Counted from the stretch's first letter, positions 45,667-54,255 are shown. The stretch: 64,000 bases of DNA from Chlorogloeopsis fritschii PCC 6912 (GCF_000317285.1 NZ_AJLN01000145.1:1-64000), one strand, 5' to 3'. Numbers and translations are program-made. Notes: a model not told the origin generated them from the letters alone.

Positions 45667-45882
45667 CAATTCATGAAATTTGGGATTTTGCAGTTTTTTT
45701 CAATTTCACATCAAAATTGCCAAAAAAGTACGTGGCGGATGTAAAGACTAGCTGATGTATTAGATTTAGGAGCAACTTATCTGTTATATACGTTATTCAT
45801 CCTTGGCCTAGCTCTCCGGTTTTGAACCACTTTGGCAAGAGATATGTTAGCAGGACTTGTCCAAAAATGGGATCTCTGGTAA

Positions 45883-47049
45883 ATGCTTCGCAAATGTTTT
45901 CGCACAACCCTCCTAGCATGGCGACAGTTGATCAAACAGAAGACTCGTCTTTTGATAGCAATAATAGGTATTGCCTTTGCAGATATTCTCATTTGTGCCC
46001 AGATGGGATTTGAAGCTTCGCTGTTCGAGAGTTCCACAGCACCACAAAGGATTCTCGATGCAGATTTGGTATTGGTAAACCCTCATTTTCAAAGTGTATA
46101 TTCAGTCAAAAATATTTCCAGAGAGCGATTGTACCAGGCGTTAGGATTTGCAGGTGTAGAGTCGGTGAGTCCAATCTACATGGGTATAGGAAAATGGAAA
46201 AATCCTCAAACCTCGCGCACCCAGGCAATTTTGGTATTTGGTACCGATCCAAGAACTCAAGCATTTAAACTTCCTGAAGTTAATCAAAACCTCAGTCAAC
46301 TGCAAAAGCTAAACACCATATTTTTTGATCGAGCTTCCTTGCCACAGTTTGGGCCGATCGCTAGTTTATACCAACAGCAAGCAATTGTTGAAGCGGAATT
46401 AAATGATGTTAATGTCCGGGTTACTGGTTTATTTACTTTAGGTGCGTCATTTGGTGCATACGGCAATGCCATTGCTAGCGATTCCACATTTCTACTTTTA
46501 TTTAGCGATCGCCAACCTCGTGAAATTCAGATAGGTTTGATTAAGTTGAAACCTGATGCTGATGTACAACAGGTAGCAAAAAATTTATCAGCAGGTTTAC
46601 CCGATGATGCGATCGTTCTTACTCCCCAAGGGTTTGCAGAAGCAGAAAAATCTTATTGGGCAAACACAACTCCCATTGGTTTTATTTTTGGTTTGGGTGT
46701 AATAGTTTCTTTTATTGTTGGCATCGTCATAGTGTATCAAATTATTTATGCCGATGTTGCCGATCATTTGCCAGAGTACGCTATGCTCAAGGCAATTGGG
46801 TATAGCGATCGCTATTTAGTACTCGTCCTCATCCAAGAAGCTTTACTATTAGCAGTATTAGGCTTCATTCCAGGATTTATAGTTTCAATTGGACTTTATC
46901 AAATAGCAGCTACTGCGACAATGCTACCAATTTTTATGACAGTCGAACGGGGTATCTCTGTATTTCTTTTAACAGTGATCATGTGCATGATTTCTGCGGT
47001 TAGTACGATGCGAAAAATGCATTCTGCCGATCCTGCTGATGTTTTTTAA
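45883..47049 (+). CDS. devC: DevC-type ABC transporter permease
   Basis: 388 residues with the MacB/DevC layout: an N-terminal helix (RLLIAIIGIAFADILICAQMGF), a ~200-residue extracytoplasmic domain, then three membrane helices (IGFIFGLGVIVSFIVGIVIVYQ, YLVLVLIQEALLLAVLGFIPGFIV, GISVFLLTVIMCMISAVS). VADHLPEYAMLKAIGYSDRYL is a strong DevC motif. With DevB (membrane fusion) and DevA (ATPase) it forms a glycolipid exporter in heterocysts. Neither partner gene is adjacent, so it is an orphan permease. Its start follows a weak GGTAA site. Confidence 0.9.
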   Translation: MLRKCFRTTLLAWRQLIKQKTRLLIAIIGIAFADILICAQMGFEASLFESSTAPQRILDADLVLVNPHFQSVYSVKNISRERLYQALGFAGVESVSPIYMGIGKWKNPQTSRTQAILVFGTDPRTQAFKLPEVNQNLSQLQKLNTIFFDRASLPQFGPIASLYQQQAIVEAELNDVNVRVTGLFTLGASFGAYGNAIASDSTFLLLFSDRQPREIQIGLIKLKPDADVQQVAKNLSAGLPDDAIVLTPQGFAEAEKSYWANTTPIGFIFGLGVIVSFIVGIVIVYQIIYADVADHLPEYAMLKAIGYSDRYLVLVLIQEALLLAVLGFIPGFIVSIGLYQIAATATMLPIFMTVERGISVFLLTVIMCMISAVSTMRKMHSADPADVF

Positions 47050-47089
47050 AGGCAGTTTGAGTTCTAAGTAACTCGCAAGATTTCATAAA

Positions 47090-47605
47090 TCAAATCAGAT
47101 TGTTATATGTAACGTACAGCAGTGTCTGTATATTTCTATTTCGCTCATTGGCAAATTGCTTCACAAATTTCATGCCAATTTTCTCAGCCACTCGTCGCGA
47201 AGCAGCATGATTCCAAGGCATATTGGCATATAAACTATCCAGCTTGAGCTTTGTGAACGCGTAATCTTTGAGTGCAATCGCAACTTCTGTTCCATAACCG
47301 TATCCCCAAAATGGATTGTGAATTATATACTCCAAATCATTGAAAGGCTCACCTATTAATGTCGATTTCAAAATTCCAGCATCACCAATCAGCTCTCCGG
47401 TTTCTTTCAAAAAAACTTTATAGCGCCCAAATCCGTGCTGATTATAACTCTCTAAATTGCGTGCTATCCAGACCTCTACACCTTCTCGTGTAAAAGGCTG
47501 CGGCCAATAACGCATTGTGATTGGATCTGATAAAATCGCCAACAGCCTATCTACATCATCATTTTGGTAAAGATGAATCGTAAGATGTTGTGTCTCAAAT
47601 AGCAT
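47090..47605 (-). CDS. GNAT acetyltransferase (RimJ/RimL-like)
   Basis: 171 residues. The sequence begins with a RimJ-like LFETQHLTIHLYQNDDVDRLLAILSDPITMRYWPQPF, and the acetyl-CoA site is represented by NPFWGYGYGTEVAIALKDYAF (motif A), followed by AASRRVAEKIGMKFV. Such enzymes N-acetylate protein ends or small molecules; the substrate cannot be told. It is convergent with the DevC gene, 40 bp apart. Length and motif order look complete. Confidence 0.88.
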   Translation of the reverse strand: MLFETQHLTIHLYQNDDVDRLLAILSDPITMRYWPQPFTREGVEVWIARNLESYNQHGFGRYKVFLKETGELIGDAGILKSTLIGEPFNDLEYIIHNPFWGYGYGTEVAIALKDYAFTKLKLDSLYANMPWNHAASRRVAEKIGMKFVKQFANERNRNIQTLLYVTYNNLI

Positions 47606-47834
47606 ATAAAAATGTTTATATTACGTCATTTATAAATATTCAATTCCTGCTCATAAATTTTCAGATTTCCTTAGAGATTTTTTCACCACTTTGCAAAATG
47701 GCGGATGATACGGGTAGTATTAGTATCAAATCGCAGAAAACTCTCTTCTCTAGCCCCTATTCTCAGGTGAATCAGAAGTCGTGGCAGTAATGGATAGATT
47801 GCCTCAGATATGGCGAGTCAGATTAGCAATTTTT

Positions 47835-47901
47835 GTAGGGTGGGCACTGGCTAACTTTCCTCAAACCCTTATTTTTACGTTCTAAAAAGTGCCCAACTTA
47901 C
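47835..47901. repeat. 67-bp inverted-end repeat, copy 2
   Basis: It starts GTAGGGTGGGCACTGG and ends AGTGCCCAACTTAC. Its full length aligns with the reverse complement of 10351-10417. The rest of the 47606-47967 gap has no gene. Confidence 0.6.
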
Positions 47902-47967
47902 GGTTTTAAAGTATTCTAAGGTATGGGGCAAGCTATTTTTTAACTAAAGTTATCGAGGAAATACAGC

Positions 47968-48174
47968 ATGACTATTTGGGTAAACGAGCAAATTGATCCA
48001 TCTGGCATGATTTATGCTTGTATTGCCTGCTGTAATGAGTCCCAAGCTAAAGATTGCCATGAGTCATTTCAAAAAAATTTGACTGAGACACAAAAGGCAG
48101 CTGGTTGGGTAGCGCAATTACGGACAGTTGATTCTTGGGATGAAGTTCCAGTAAATGCTTTAAAACTCGATTGA
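47968..48174 (+). CDS. Small conserved protein, usually labelled glycogen debranching protein
   Basis: 68 residues with MTIWVNEQIDPSGMIYACIACC at the start and WVAQLRTVDSWDEVPVNAL near the end, a small family I recall from cyanobacteria. It is often annotated as a glycogen debranching protein, but it is far too short for such an enzyme and that name is not supported by sequence. Two cysteines (CIACC) are notable. A strong terminator follows. GAGGAAA precedes the ATG. Confidence 0.8.
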   Translation: MTIWVNEQIDPSGMIYACIACCNESQAKDCHESFQKNLTETQKAAGWVAQLRTVDSWDEVPVNALKLD

Positions 48175-48249
48175 TTGATTTTTACAGCAGAATTGAGGCT
48201 TCCGTTGTCACATATCAGTTATCATTTTTACGCAATCTTTTTACCAGAC

Positions 48250-48282
48250 AAACCCCCAACTTTTTTGTAGCTGGGGGTTTTT
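48250..48282 (+). terminator. Intrinsic terminator after the 68-residue protein
   Basis: AAACCCCCA (48250-48258) pairs with TGGGGGTTT (48272-48280) over a 13-nt loop, then TT. The 48283-48603 gap beyond it shows no gene. Confidence 0.85.
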
Positions 48283-48603
48283 CACATATACCAAAAACGT
48301 TGGGAGAGGTGATGGCATTTCTCTAAAATTATGCGATTCAAAATCCCCCTCCCTCTCAGGATAGAGTGGAAATTATTACGTATTCGTGATTAGAAGTCAA
48401 AGGGTAGTGGGGGGAATATAAATATATTGCCTAATTAATAGGTTAAGAAAATACAACAATCAGATTAAGAAATAATAAATAATTGATAATGACTTGAAAT
48501 TAACTAGTTCTTGAATAGAAAAGAGATGATTTTGATGAAAGTAAAAGAGTTATTATCTAAGCATAGTAAAAATTTAAGACTTTGAAAAACACAAATAAGA
48601 TTA

Positions 48604-49158
48604 ATGAACTACCCAGTGGCTTACACTTCTGTTGCAGACTATCCCATTCATTTGATAGGCACAACCGCACAAGCAGTCGAAATTTCAATTCATTCTCCCA
48701 GTCAGTACATTTGTGCTAATTGCGAAAAAATTTTGCCGGATTGGAAAAATCAGCTTTCTTTTTGGGTAGTGATTGTTTTACAGCAATCTAAATACGAAAT
48801 ACTAGAAAGTAGCCCAGAAATAGAAGCAGAAAAACAAAGACTGCGGGAAAAATTTATGAAGTTTGGGCTTGATGTTGCTTTTGTTTTACGCGATCGCGGT
48901 TATTTAACAGACTTAATCGATCCCCGTACTGGCTATCCCCTGCTTTCTCGTCCAGGAAAATTTCCTCATGATGATACCGCAGTTGTAAAAGCTTTACTCG
49001 GTTATCCAATGATTAAAAATAAATGTCGCGTACTAGTGCATCCACGCTGGGGAATGGCTGTTTATCCCAGCATTTTGTTATCAGCAGCTCCCCCATTCAT
49101 CATTGAGAGGGTAATCAAAAGCATGGCTTTCTCCCATGGCTGGAAGGAAAAAACTTAG
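48604..49158 (+). CDS. MMADHC-like protein (methylmalonic aciduria and homocystinuria type D family)
   Basis: 184 residues. Conserved parts include VEISIHSPSQYICANCEKILPDWKNQLSFWVVIVLQQSKYE, EIEAEKQRLREKFMKFGLDVAFVLRDRGYLTDLIDPRTGYPLLSRPGKFPHDDTAVVKALLGYP and KCRVLVHPRWGMAVYPSILLS. I recall cyanobacterial homologues carrying this name; human MMADHC escorts cobalamin. Whether the bacterial form handles cobalamin is not proven. It lies 4 kb from cbiD/cobH but not in the same transcript. Confidence 0.8.
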   Translation: MNYPVAYTSVADYPIHLIGTTAQAVEISIHSPSQYICANCEKILPDWKNQLSFWVVIVLQQSKYEILESSPEIEAEKQRLREKFMKFGLDVAFVLRDRGYLTDLIDPRTGYPLLSRPGKFPHDDTAVVKALLGYPMIKNKCRVLVHPRWGMAVYPSILLSAAPPFIIERVIKSMAFSHGWKEKT

Positions 49159-49217
49159 AAAGGCTTCGCTCAGAACTTAATTTCGATATACATCTAAATT
49201 GTTAAATTTTGTAATAT

Positions 49218-49287
49218 TTAAGATTTTCTTTAGATTTCATCGCTTAAGATTTTCTTTAGATTCTCAACAACATAATTATGTGTTGAG
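49218..49287 (+). promoter_or_regulatory. 19-bp direct repeats and palindrome upstream of a small gene
   Basis: TTAAGATTTTCTTTAGATT occurs twice identically, at 49218-49236 and 49244-49262 (26-bp period). CTCAACAACATAATTATGTGTTGAG (49263-49287, given in parts: CTCAAC, ACATAATTATGT, GTTGAG) is a near-perfect palindrome just before the ribosome site. This may be an operator or RNA element. Confidence 0.5.
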
Positions 49288-49307
49288 CCAGAGAAGGAGC
49301 GATGGTA

Positions 49308-49535
49308 ATGAATGTATGCCCTGTGAACTCAAAAACATTACGTCAACTTTGGTTTGTAGTTGAACAAACTCAAACTAGTACTCTTCTCGGACTTGGTGAT
49401 ACGGATTTAGTGAAGCAGTTATTAGAACAGCTTGATAAAAAAGCCCTCAGCAGTGAAGAGACTAACACCCTGAGAGCCTATATTTCCTCTAAAACTTCAT
49501 TAATACGCGATCTAGCCTTGGCACGTTTGGCATAA
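49308..49535 (+). CDS. Small conserved cyanobacterial hypothetical protein
   Basis: 75 residues from the second ATG (49308), which has AAGGAG eight bases upstream; the first ATG at 49302 is only two bases from that site. The sequence has a KTLRQLWFVVEQTQTSTLL helix, LVKQLLEQLDKKALSSEETNTLRAYISSKTSLIRDLALARLA, giving mostly helix. No function is known. An intrinsic terminator follows. Confidence 0.75.
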   Translation: MNVCPVNSKTLRQLWFVVEQTQTSTLLGLGDTDLVKQLLEQLDKKALSSEETNTLRAYISSKTSLIRDLALARLA

Positions 49536-49624
49536 GGGCAGGTTGCCTAACCTTTACAAACGCAATTGCACTGCCTTGGCACTATTAATATCTCCCATCA
49601 TCGTGACTTAAATTCTCCTAATCG

Positions 49625-49651
49625 CCTCAGCCCAACAAGCTGAGGTTTTTT
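49625..49651 (+). terminator. Intrinsic terminator
   Basis: CCTCAGC (49625-49631) pairs with GCTGAGG (49639-49645) over a CCAACAA loop, then TTTTTTG. It serves the gene at 49308 and lies just beyond the stop of the opposite-strand HTH gene. Confidence 0.85.
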
Positions 49652-49657
49652 GTTGTT

Positions 49658-49918
49658 CTAATAGCGATAAGTGCCTCTAAGGTGTTTTCTTGCTTGATAT
49701 TCCCTTAAAGCACCATGGCTCAATAAAGTTCGTCCATTCCTTCTGATGGTGGGAATTTGTCCTTTTTGCAAAGCCATAAACAAATTGCTTTGATCTACAC
49801 ACAAGCGTCTAGCAGCTTCTAGAGGTGAAACACCATGTCTGTGCATACACTGTTGTCTTCCAGATCCTACACGCAAGCGTCTAGCTGCATTTCCAAGTAG
49901 AACATCGAGCTTGTGCAT
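49658..49918 (-). CDS. Excisionase-type HTH protein with an internal duplication
   Basis: 86 residues from ATG 49918. The second half (GVSPLEAARRLCVDQSNLFMALQKGQIPTIRRNGRTLLSHGALREYQARKHL) matches the HTH_17/excisionase pattern of a helix-turn-helix plus wing. The N-terminal NAARRLRVGSGRQQCM echoes AARRLCVDQSNLF, and the DNA shares CACAAGCGTCTAGCAGCTTC-type sequence, so the recognition segment appears partly duplicated. It may be a small DNA-binding regulator. No recombinase is nearby. An internal ATG at 49846 would leave only the complete HTH. Confidence 0.65.
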   Translation of the reverse strand: MHKLDVLLGNAARRLRVGSGRQQCMHRHGVSPLEAARRLCVDQSNLFMALQKGQIPTIRRNGRTLLSHGALREYQARKHLRGTYRY

Positions 49919-50063
49919 AATTTTATGTATTCCTGCCAATCTAATTAGATAGCCATCTAATTATAAGACAGGAAATTATAAAAAAATGATAAAAATTATG
50001 CAACAATTTGTTAACTGTTAGGAATTCCGTGATGCAACAGCCACCAGGCGGCAGCCCACCACT

Positions 50064-50092
50064 CTCGTTACCAGGTTCAACCTAGTAACGAG
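50064..50092. repeat. Palindrome CTCGTTACCAGGTT type, copy 1
   Basis: CTCGTTACCAGGTT (50064-50077) pairs with AACCTAGTAACGAG (50079-50092) with one mismatch. Nearly the same palindrome is at 61481-61507, and GGTAACGAG half-words occur at 10301. Confidence 0.7.
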
Positions 50093-50124
50093 AATTAATA
50101 AAGTGCGATCGCATTTGGGTTTAG

Positions 50125-50154
50125 GGTTGGGTAAAGCGATCGCCTAACCCAACC
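50125..50154 (-). terminator. Hairpin downstream of the GHL10 gene
   Basis: GGTTGGGT (50125-50132) pairs with ACCCAACC (50147-50154) across a loop that includes a HIP1 site. It lies 10 bp after the stop codon of the minus-strand gene. Confidence 0.5.
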
Positions 50155-50163
50155 AAAAGTCAA

Positions 50164-51423
50164 TTAAATTCTGGCGCGAAGCGCGGGAGTGCGGAAGAGG
50201 TTTTTGAATGCAGCCACCCTTTGTGCAGGGGGTTCTGGTGTTGACTCCCAGAGGCTTTCGTAATAGAAGAAAGCCACACCCAAACCACGCTCTTGGGCAT
50301 TGCGTACTTGGAACTGAATTTTTTGGATTGGAACTGGATTAGTTCGCAAACCTGCCATAATCCCAATACCAGTGGGAATTATTTTTTGTGCTTGTTGAAT
50401 TTCTGGGCGAGAAATATTGGCGATAAAGTTTTGCATATTGGAACTATAGACTTGCATAATTAACTCGTCCACAATTCCCTGCTGTACCCAGTTCAACCAG
50501 TCTTGTAAGTGAAGTTTGTAAGCAAAGTCGTAATAATTGGGGGAAACGGAGAAAATTGCCTGAGGTTTTCTGGCTTTTACAGCTTTGTTAAGTTGCACCA
50601 TAAAAGCCGTGATTTTATCTGCCCGCCAACGCACCCATTGTGAATCTTTAGGATTTGCCGGAGGATTTTTCTTGGTTTCTTGCTTGTATAAAGCAACCGT
50701 GTACTTATCGTAACCAAATTCGTGGGGCAAACTCATGTGATCGTCAAACTGAATGCCATCGACATCATAGTTAGTGACGATTTCCAGCACAAGATTGGTG
50801 ATAAACTGTTGTACTTCTGGGTGGAAGGGATTGAGCCATACAACTTCACCAGCAGCACTAATCGAAGTTTTGCTACCATCCCGCTTTTGCGTCAGCCAAT
50901 TCGGATGACTTAATGCCAACTCAGAAGTTTGAGGAGCCATGAAACCAAATTCAAACCAAGGAATCACAAGCAAGCCTTGGCGATGAGCTTGGGCAATCAG
51001 ATCTGCAAGAATATCATGTCCGTCAGAGCCTCGAAACAAAAAGGGGATACCTTTTGTTTGTGCCACTGCACTAGGATACATTGTATAACCGGAGTTCCAG
51101 ACTACGGGGTAGATTGTGTTGAAGTTCAACTGTCGCAGTTGGCTCACAGCATCCTTCACTTTTGCCCGATCCTTGAGCATATTAAAATCATTGTTTGTCA
51201 TCCAAACACCCCGAATTTCTTGGCGAGGTATCTGAGCAATTGCTGGGGTAAAACTGTGTATGAAAATTGGTGTTAAAAATGATACTATTATCAGAAGCGG
51301 AAAAAAACTCTTCAGCGATCGCCGCCAACTGGGAAAAACTAAATGTAATTTCATTGGTTTGAATATTGCTTTAGCTACCCTGGCGTGCCATCGTATGCTT
51401 TGGTGAAGGAATCTACTAGTCAT
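50164..51423 (-). CDS. GHL10/DUF187-type glycoside-hydrolase-like secreted protein
   Basis: 419 residues. A hydrophobic segment (FFPLLIIVSFLTPIFIHSFTPAIA, about 39-62) acts as a signal sequence. The body is a TIM-barrel of the GHL10 family: EIRGVWMTNNDFNMLKDRAK, QLRQLNFNTIYPVVWNSGYTMYPS, LIAQAHRQGLLVIPWFEFGF, NYDVDGIQFDDHMSLPHEFGYD and ELIMQVYSSNMQNF. It likely acts on an extracellular or periplasmic polysaccharide; the exact substrate is unknown. A long N-terminal lead of ~38 residues before the signal segment suggests a later start (ATG about residue 24, MKLHLVFPSW) may be right. Confidence 0.88.
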   Translation of the reverse strand: MTSRFLHQSIRWHARVAKAIFKPMKLHLVFPSWRRSLKSFFPLLIIVSFLTPIFIHSFTPAIAQIPRQEIRGVWMTNNDFNMLKDRAKVKDAVSQLRQLNFNTIYPVVWNSGYTMYPSAVAQTKGIPFLFRGSDGHDILADLIAQAHRQGLLVIPWFEFGFMAPQTSELALSHPNWLTQKRDGSKTSISAAGEVVWLNPFHPEVQQFITNLVLEIVTNYDVDGIQFDDHMSLPHEFGYDKYTVALYKQETKKNPPANPKDSQWVRWRADKITAFMVQLNKAVKARKPQAIFSVSPNYYDFAYKLHLQDWLNWVQQGIVDELIMQVYSSNMQNFIANISRPEIQQAQKIIPTGIGIMAGLRTNPVPIQKIQFQVRNAQERGLGVAFFYYESLWESTPEPPAQRVAAFKNLFRTPALRARI

Positions 51424-51607
51424 ATAGTCTTCCAGTATTTATATTTACCAGATTCATTCCGTGCATATCGAATTGCTGCTTCAATACTTTTGAAGCAGAT
51501 TTCTACGCATTATAAGTATTGACGTAGATAGCAGACATTAGTGCCCAATTTTACTTTTAAAGGAGGGAAATTACTCAATTAAGTCAGGTGGGCGATCGCC
51601 TAACAGC

Positions 51608-53095
51608 TCAATCATTGCGGGCGTGCTCAAACTCATAGACATAGAACAGCCGACTAAGTTTCTTGAGCAGATATCCTCCTGTTGCAAATAGGAATGCACC
51701 TGCAAACGCCCACCAAACAACTGCGGGAGGAATAACGGTTAAAAAAGATGCGTTGGTTTGTTCTAAAGTCGTTAACGCAACCTTAATAGCTAGCGATCGC
51801 GCATCTAAAATCACACCTAAACAAAAACAGGCGATCGCTGCCCCATAGGCAAATACAGTGAGACGATTTATATTTTTCAGAGCATCTTGACAAACTTTGC
51901 AATTCTGAGTGTGTGTTGTCCACACATCAAAGAGCTTCTGCTTGTCTAGTTCTTTAGCCGGAAGTTCAGAGCTAGATCTTGAATCCCAAGCTATACTACC
52001 ACCCGCTCTTTGTTCCAGCCACTGGCGAAATGCAATCACCATTTTGTCTTGAGGATTGGGAGTATAGACAGCTTTTAGCCATTTGTCATTTCTCTGTTTA
52101 CCTAAAATCTTCTCTTGATAATGGAGAAAAACCAAATCTTGGTGCAGAAACAAAGAAGCTAAGACGTGCCCCAACCAGATAGGCATCGGTAGCCCAAAGA
52201 TTCCCAAACCTTTGGGTATTTTTCCAGCCTCATTCTTCACTAGAACTTGGCATCCAATATGACGGCACCAACCAGGGCGAGTCGGGGTAGCATATAAAGC
52301 TAAGATTAGCTTGCTGCCATCCTTGGAAGTGGAAACAATTCTCATGTGGCAGGGCGGCTGAAAATCATGAACTGCTTGTTCAATATTTGCAGCAGTTGGT
52401 ATGATTTCAAAGGAGAAGCCTTCTTGAGTGGAAATCTCCCGGACTTTAATCATGTCATAGTATTTGGCATCCTGATACCGATTACCGACAAGCCCGTGGT
52501 GGGAGACAGGTACATGGGCGGGATCTGAGACATTTTCCATGAAAAAGTCCCATCCATACGGTAGATCGCGCACATTCCAAAACAGCTGCACTGCTCTGTC
52601 AGAGTTATCCCTAAGTTCTGGAATGATGCGTGGTGTGCGCTGCTGACTTTCAAGTTGGGCTTGAGTACCTGCCTCTGCCCACACCCACAATAGCCCTTGG
52701 CACTCTTGGGTTGGATAGACAACAGCACATGACTTCTGATTGGAGAGGTGTTTTGCTTCAGTTTGCTTGTCTTTTGACTGAGGAATACTGACACAACTTC
52801 CCTCAGAATTAAAGCGCCAGGCGTGGTAAGCACACATCAACGTGCCATCAGACTCAACTCGCCCTTCTGAAAGAGGAGCCAGTCGATGGGGGCAAAAATC
52901 TTCAAAACAACGCCATTTGCCAGAACCATCTCGCCATAACACTATATCTTTTCCCAATAACTGCAGAGCATGGGGGCGAGACGGATCTAAAAAATCTACC
53001 ACTGCTACTGGATACCACTGCTTTGCCCATTGGAATAATTCTTCTTTTTCCCTCGTGTTACGCCTATCTCCTTCCAGGCTAGCTTCAGTAGTCAC
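51608..53095 (-). CDS. Rieske/PaO-type non-haem iron oxygenase
   Basis: 495 residues with GTG start. The Rieske centre is C68-x-H70 and C88-x2-H91 (FEDFCPHRLAPL, LMCAYHAWRFN). The mononuclear iron site is ENVSDPAHVPVSHHG. A PaO-type C-terminal domain, a CxxC motif (NCKVCQD) and two C-terminal membrane helices (TVFAYGAAIACFCLGVIL; VVWWAFAGAFLFATGGYLL) follow. The plant relatives oxygenate tetrapyrroles (pheophorbide a oxygenase, Tic55, PTC52, chlorophyllide oxygenase). A tetrapyrrole or related ring is the likely substrate but is not shown. An NTF2-like gene is 216 bp upstream on the same strand. Confidence 0.92.
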   Translation of the reverse strand: MTTEASLEGDRRNTREKEELFQWAKQWYPVAVVDFLDPSRPHALQLLGKDIVLWRDGSGKWRCFEDFCPHRLAPLSEGRVESDGTLMCAYHAWRFNSEGSCVSIPQSKDKQTEAKHLSNQKSCAVVYPTQECQGLLWVWAEAGTQAQLESQQRTPRIIPELRDNSDRAVQLFWNVRDLPYGWDFFMENVSDPAHVPVSHHGLVGNRYQDAKYYDMIKVREISTQEGFSFEIIPTAANIEQAVHDFQPPCHMRIVSTSKDGSKLILALYATPTRPGWCRHIGCQVLVKNEAGKIPKGLGIFGLPMPIWLGHVLASLFLHQDLVFLHYQEKILGKQRNDKWLKAVYTPNPQDKMVIAFRQWLEQRAGGSIAWDSRSSSELPAKELDKQKLFDVWTTHTQNCKVCQDALKNINRLTVFAYGAAIACFCLGVILDARSLAIKVALTTLEQTNASFLTVIPPAVVWWAFAGAFLFATGGYLLKKLSRLFYVYEFEHARND

Positions 53096-53311
53096 AGCTA
53101 CCTCTTCGAGTTTTGTAGTTATATATGGATTTTATCTTTGTTAATAAATTTTAATACATTATATGTCTGGTGTTCATCTACACCTGATTTTAAATGCACT
53201 CATGAAGCCTATAGAGTGATAAAAAAGTTGCTGCTTGGCAACAGCAACTCATCACAGGCGATCGCTAACTGGTGCTTCACAACAACTTGTACTAGAGCCA
53301 GATCAAATCTT

Positions 53312-53947
53312 TTAAAGAGTTTTCCGGGGTATGTTTGGTTTATGCGGTTTTTCTGGTTTTTCTTTAGTGGTTGGGGAACTAAGATTCAAGAAATCGATAA
53401 GTTTGAGGGTACGACGACGAATTTTCCACTGCCCGTTTTCATTGATAACTTCATCTTCATAAGTACCATTGGCAACATCAATGCTGGTTTCTGAAAGTTT
53501 GTGAGTTGCGTGTAGATAAGAGGACATTGTTGCTTGACTGTTTTGAAGGGAAATGTTGATTGTACCGATCAGATGTTGAGTAGCTTGATATCCATTTGCT
53601 TGGAATACCGCATAGACGAAATCTGCCCACGCATCTGTACCAGTTCGTGTTTCACTTGCCCCATCAGGAAAAATAGCAGTGATCAGTGCATCCTGAGTAA
53701 AACAATCCCGATAAATATTCTTGCCTTCTTGGAGATCTCCTCTACCAATAGCGTCAGTTCCAAGTGCATAACAGACTGTTAATTTTTGAATTTCTAATTC
53801 TGCGTTAGGTTGAGTTGCACTTGCTAATTCAAACTTACCTCCAAGCAGTAAAACAAGAGCAACTGCAAGCGCAATTATGGTGATACGGTGCCAAGAAAAC
53901 GAAATAACTTTTGAAATTAAACGTCTATTTTCTCTTCTTCTTTCCAT
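53312..53947 (-). CDS. NTF2/SnoaL-like protein with N-terminal membrane anchor
   Basis: 211 residues. A basic N-terminus and hydrophobic helix (ITIIALAVALVLLLGGKFELASA, about 23-45) give a signal anchor. The rest is an NTF2-like cone-shaped domain (SnoaL/nuclear transport factor 2): IQKLTVCYALGTDAIGRGDLQEGKNIYRDCFTQDALI, TDAWADFVYAVFQANGYQATQHLIGTINISL, ATMSSYLHATH and WKIRRRTLKLIDFL. NTF2 folds bind small hydrophobic ligands or catalyse isomerisation or dehydration. Upstream of the Rieske oxygenase on the same strand, it may act in the same pathway. No catalytic residues are evident. Confidence 0.85.
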   Translation of the reverse strand: MERRRENRRLISKVISFSWHRITIIALAVALVLLLGGKFELASATQPNAELEIQKLTVCYALGTDAIGRGDLQEGKNIYRDCFTQDALITAIFPDGASETRTGTDAWADFVYAVFQANGYQATQHLIGTINISLQNSQATMSSYLHATHKLSETSIDVANGTYEDEVINENGQWKIRRRTLKLIDFLNLSSPTTKEKPEKPHKPNIPRKTL

Positions 53948-54147
53948 AAAATTTCCTTTTTATTTTTGTTGTGTTTGCTATTTTGCACTTGTCAGAAATT
54001 AAATTTATATCTGAAATTTCTCTGAATTCCTCATAGATTAGGCTCAAGTTTAATTATGTTATTACCCAGGAAGCACTTTGATTGAGTAGTAATGCTAAAT
54101 CTGAAATACAAATCTTTTTTGATAACCAATACAGATGAGATTAATTT

Positions 54148-54255
54148 ATGATTGACAAGCTTTTAGCCTCTAGAAATAGAGGTAATACAAAAGCGGATTC
54201 GTATGAGATTATGCAAGCTTTACTCAACGAATTATTTATAGCAGATAAAAAATAA
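54148..54255 (+). CDS. Possible 35-residue ORF
   Basis: ATG 54148 to TAA 54255. It encodes LLASRNRGNTKADSYEIMQALLNELFIADKK, a helical sequence. A terminator-type hairpin follows at 54345. There is only weak ribosome-binding-site support and no known family, so it may be chance. The rest of 53948-54472 has no gene. Confidence 0.2.
   Translation: MIDKLLASRNRGNTKADSYEIMQALLNELFIADKK

Noticed and set aside
47968-48174. Glycogen debranching enzyme
   Set aside because: The common label does not fit a 68-residue protein without any glycoside hydrolase motif.
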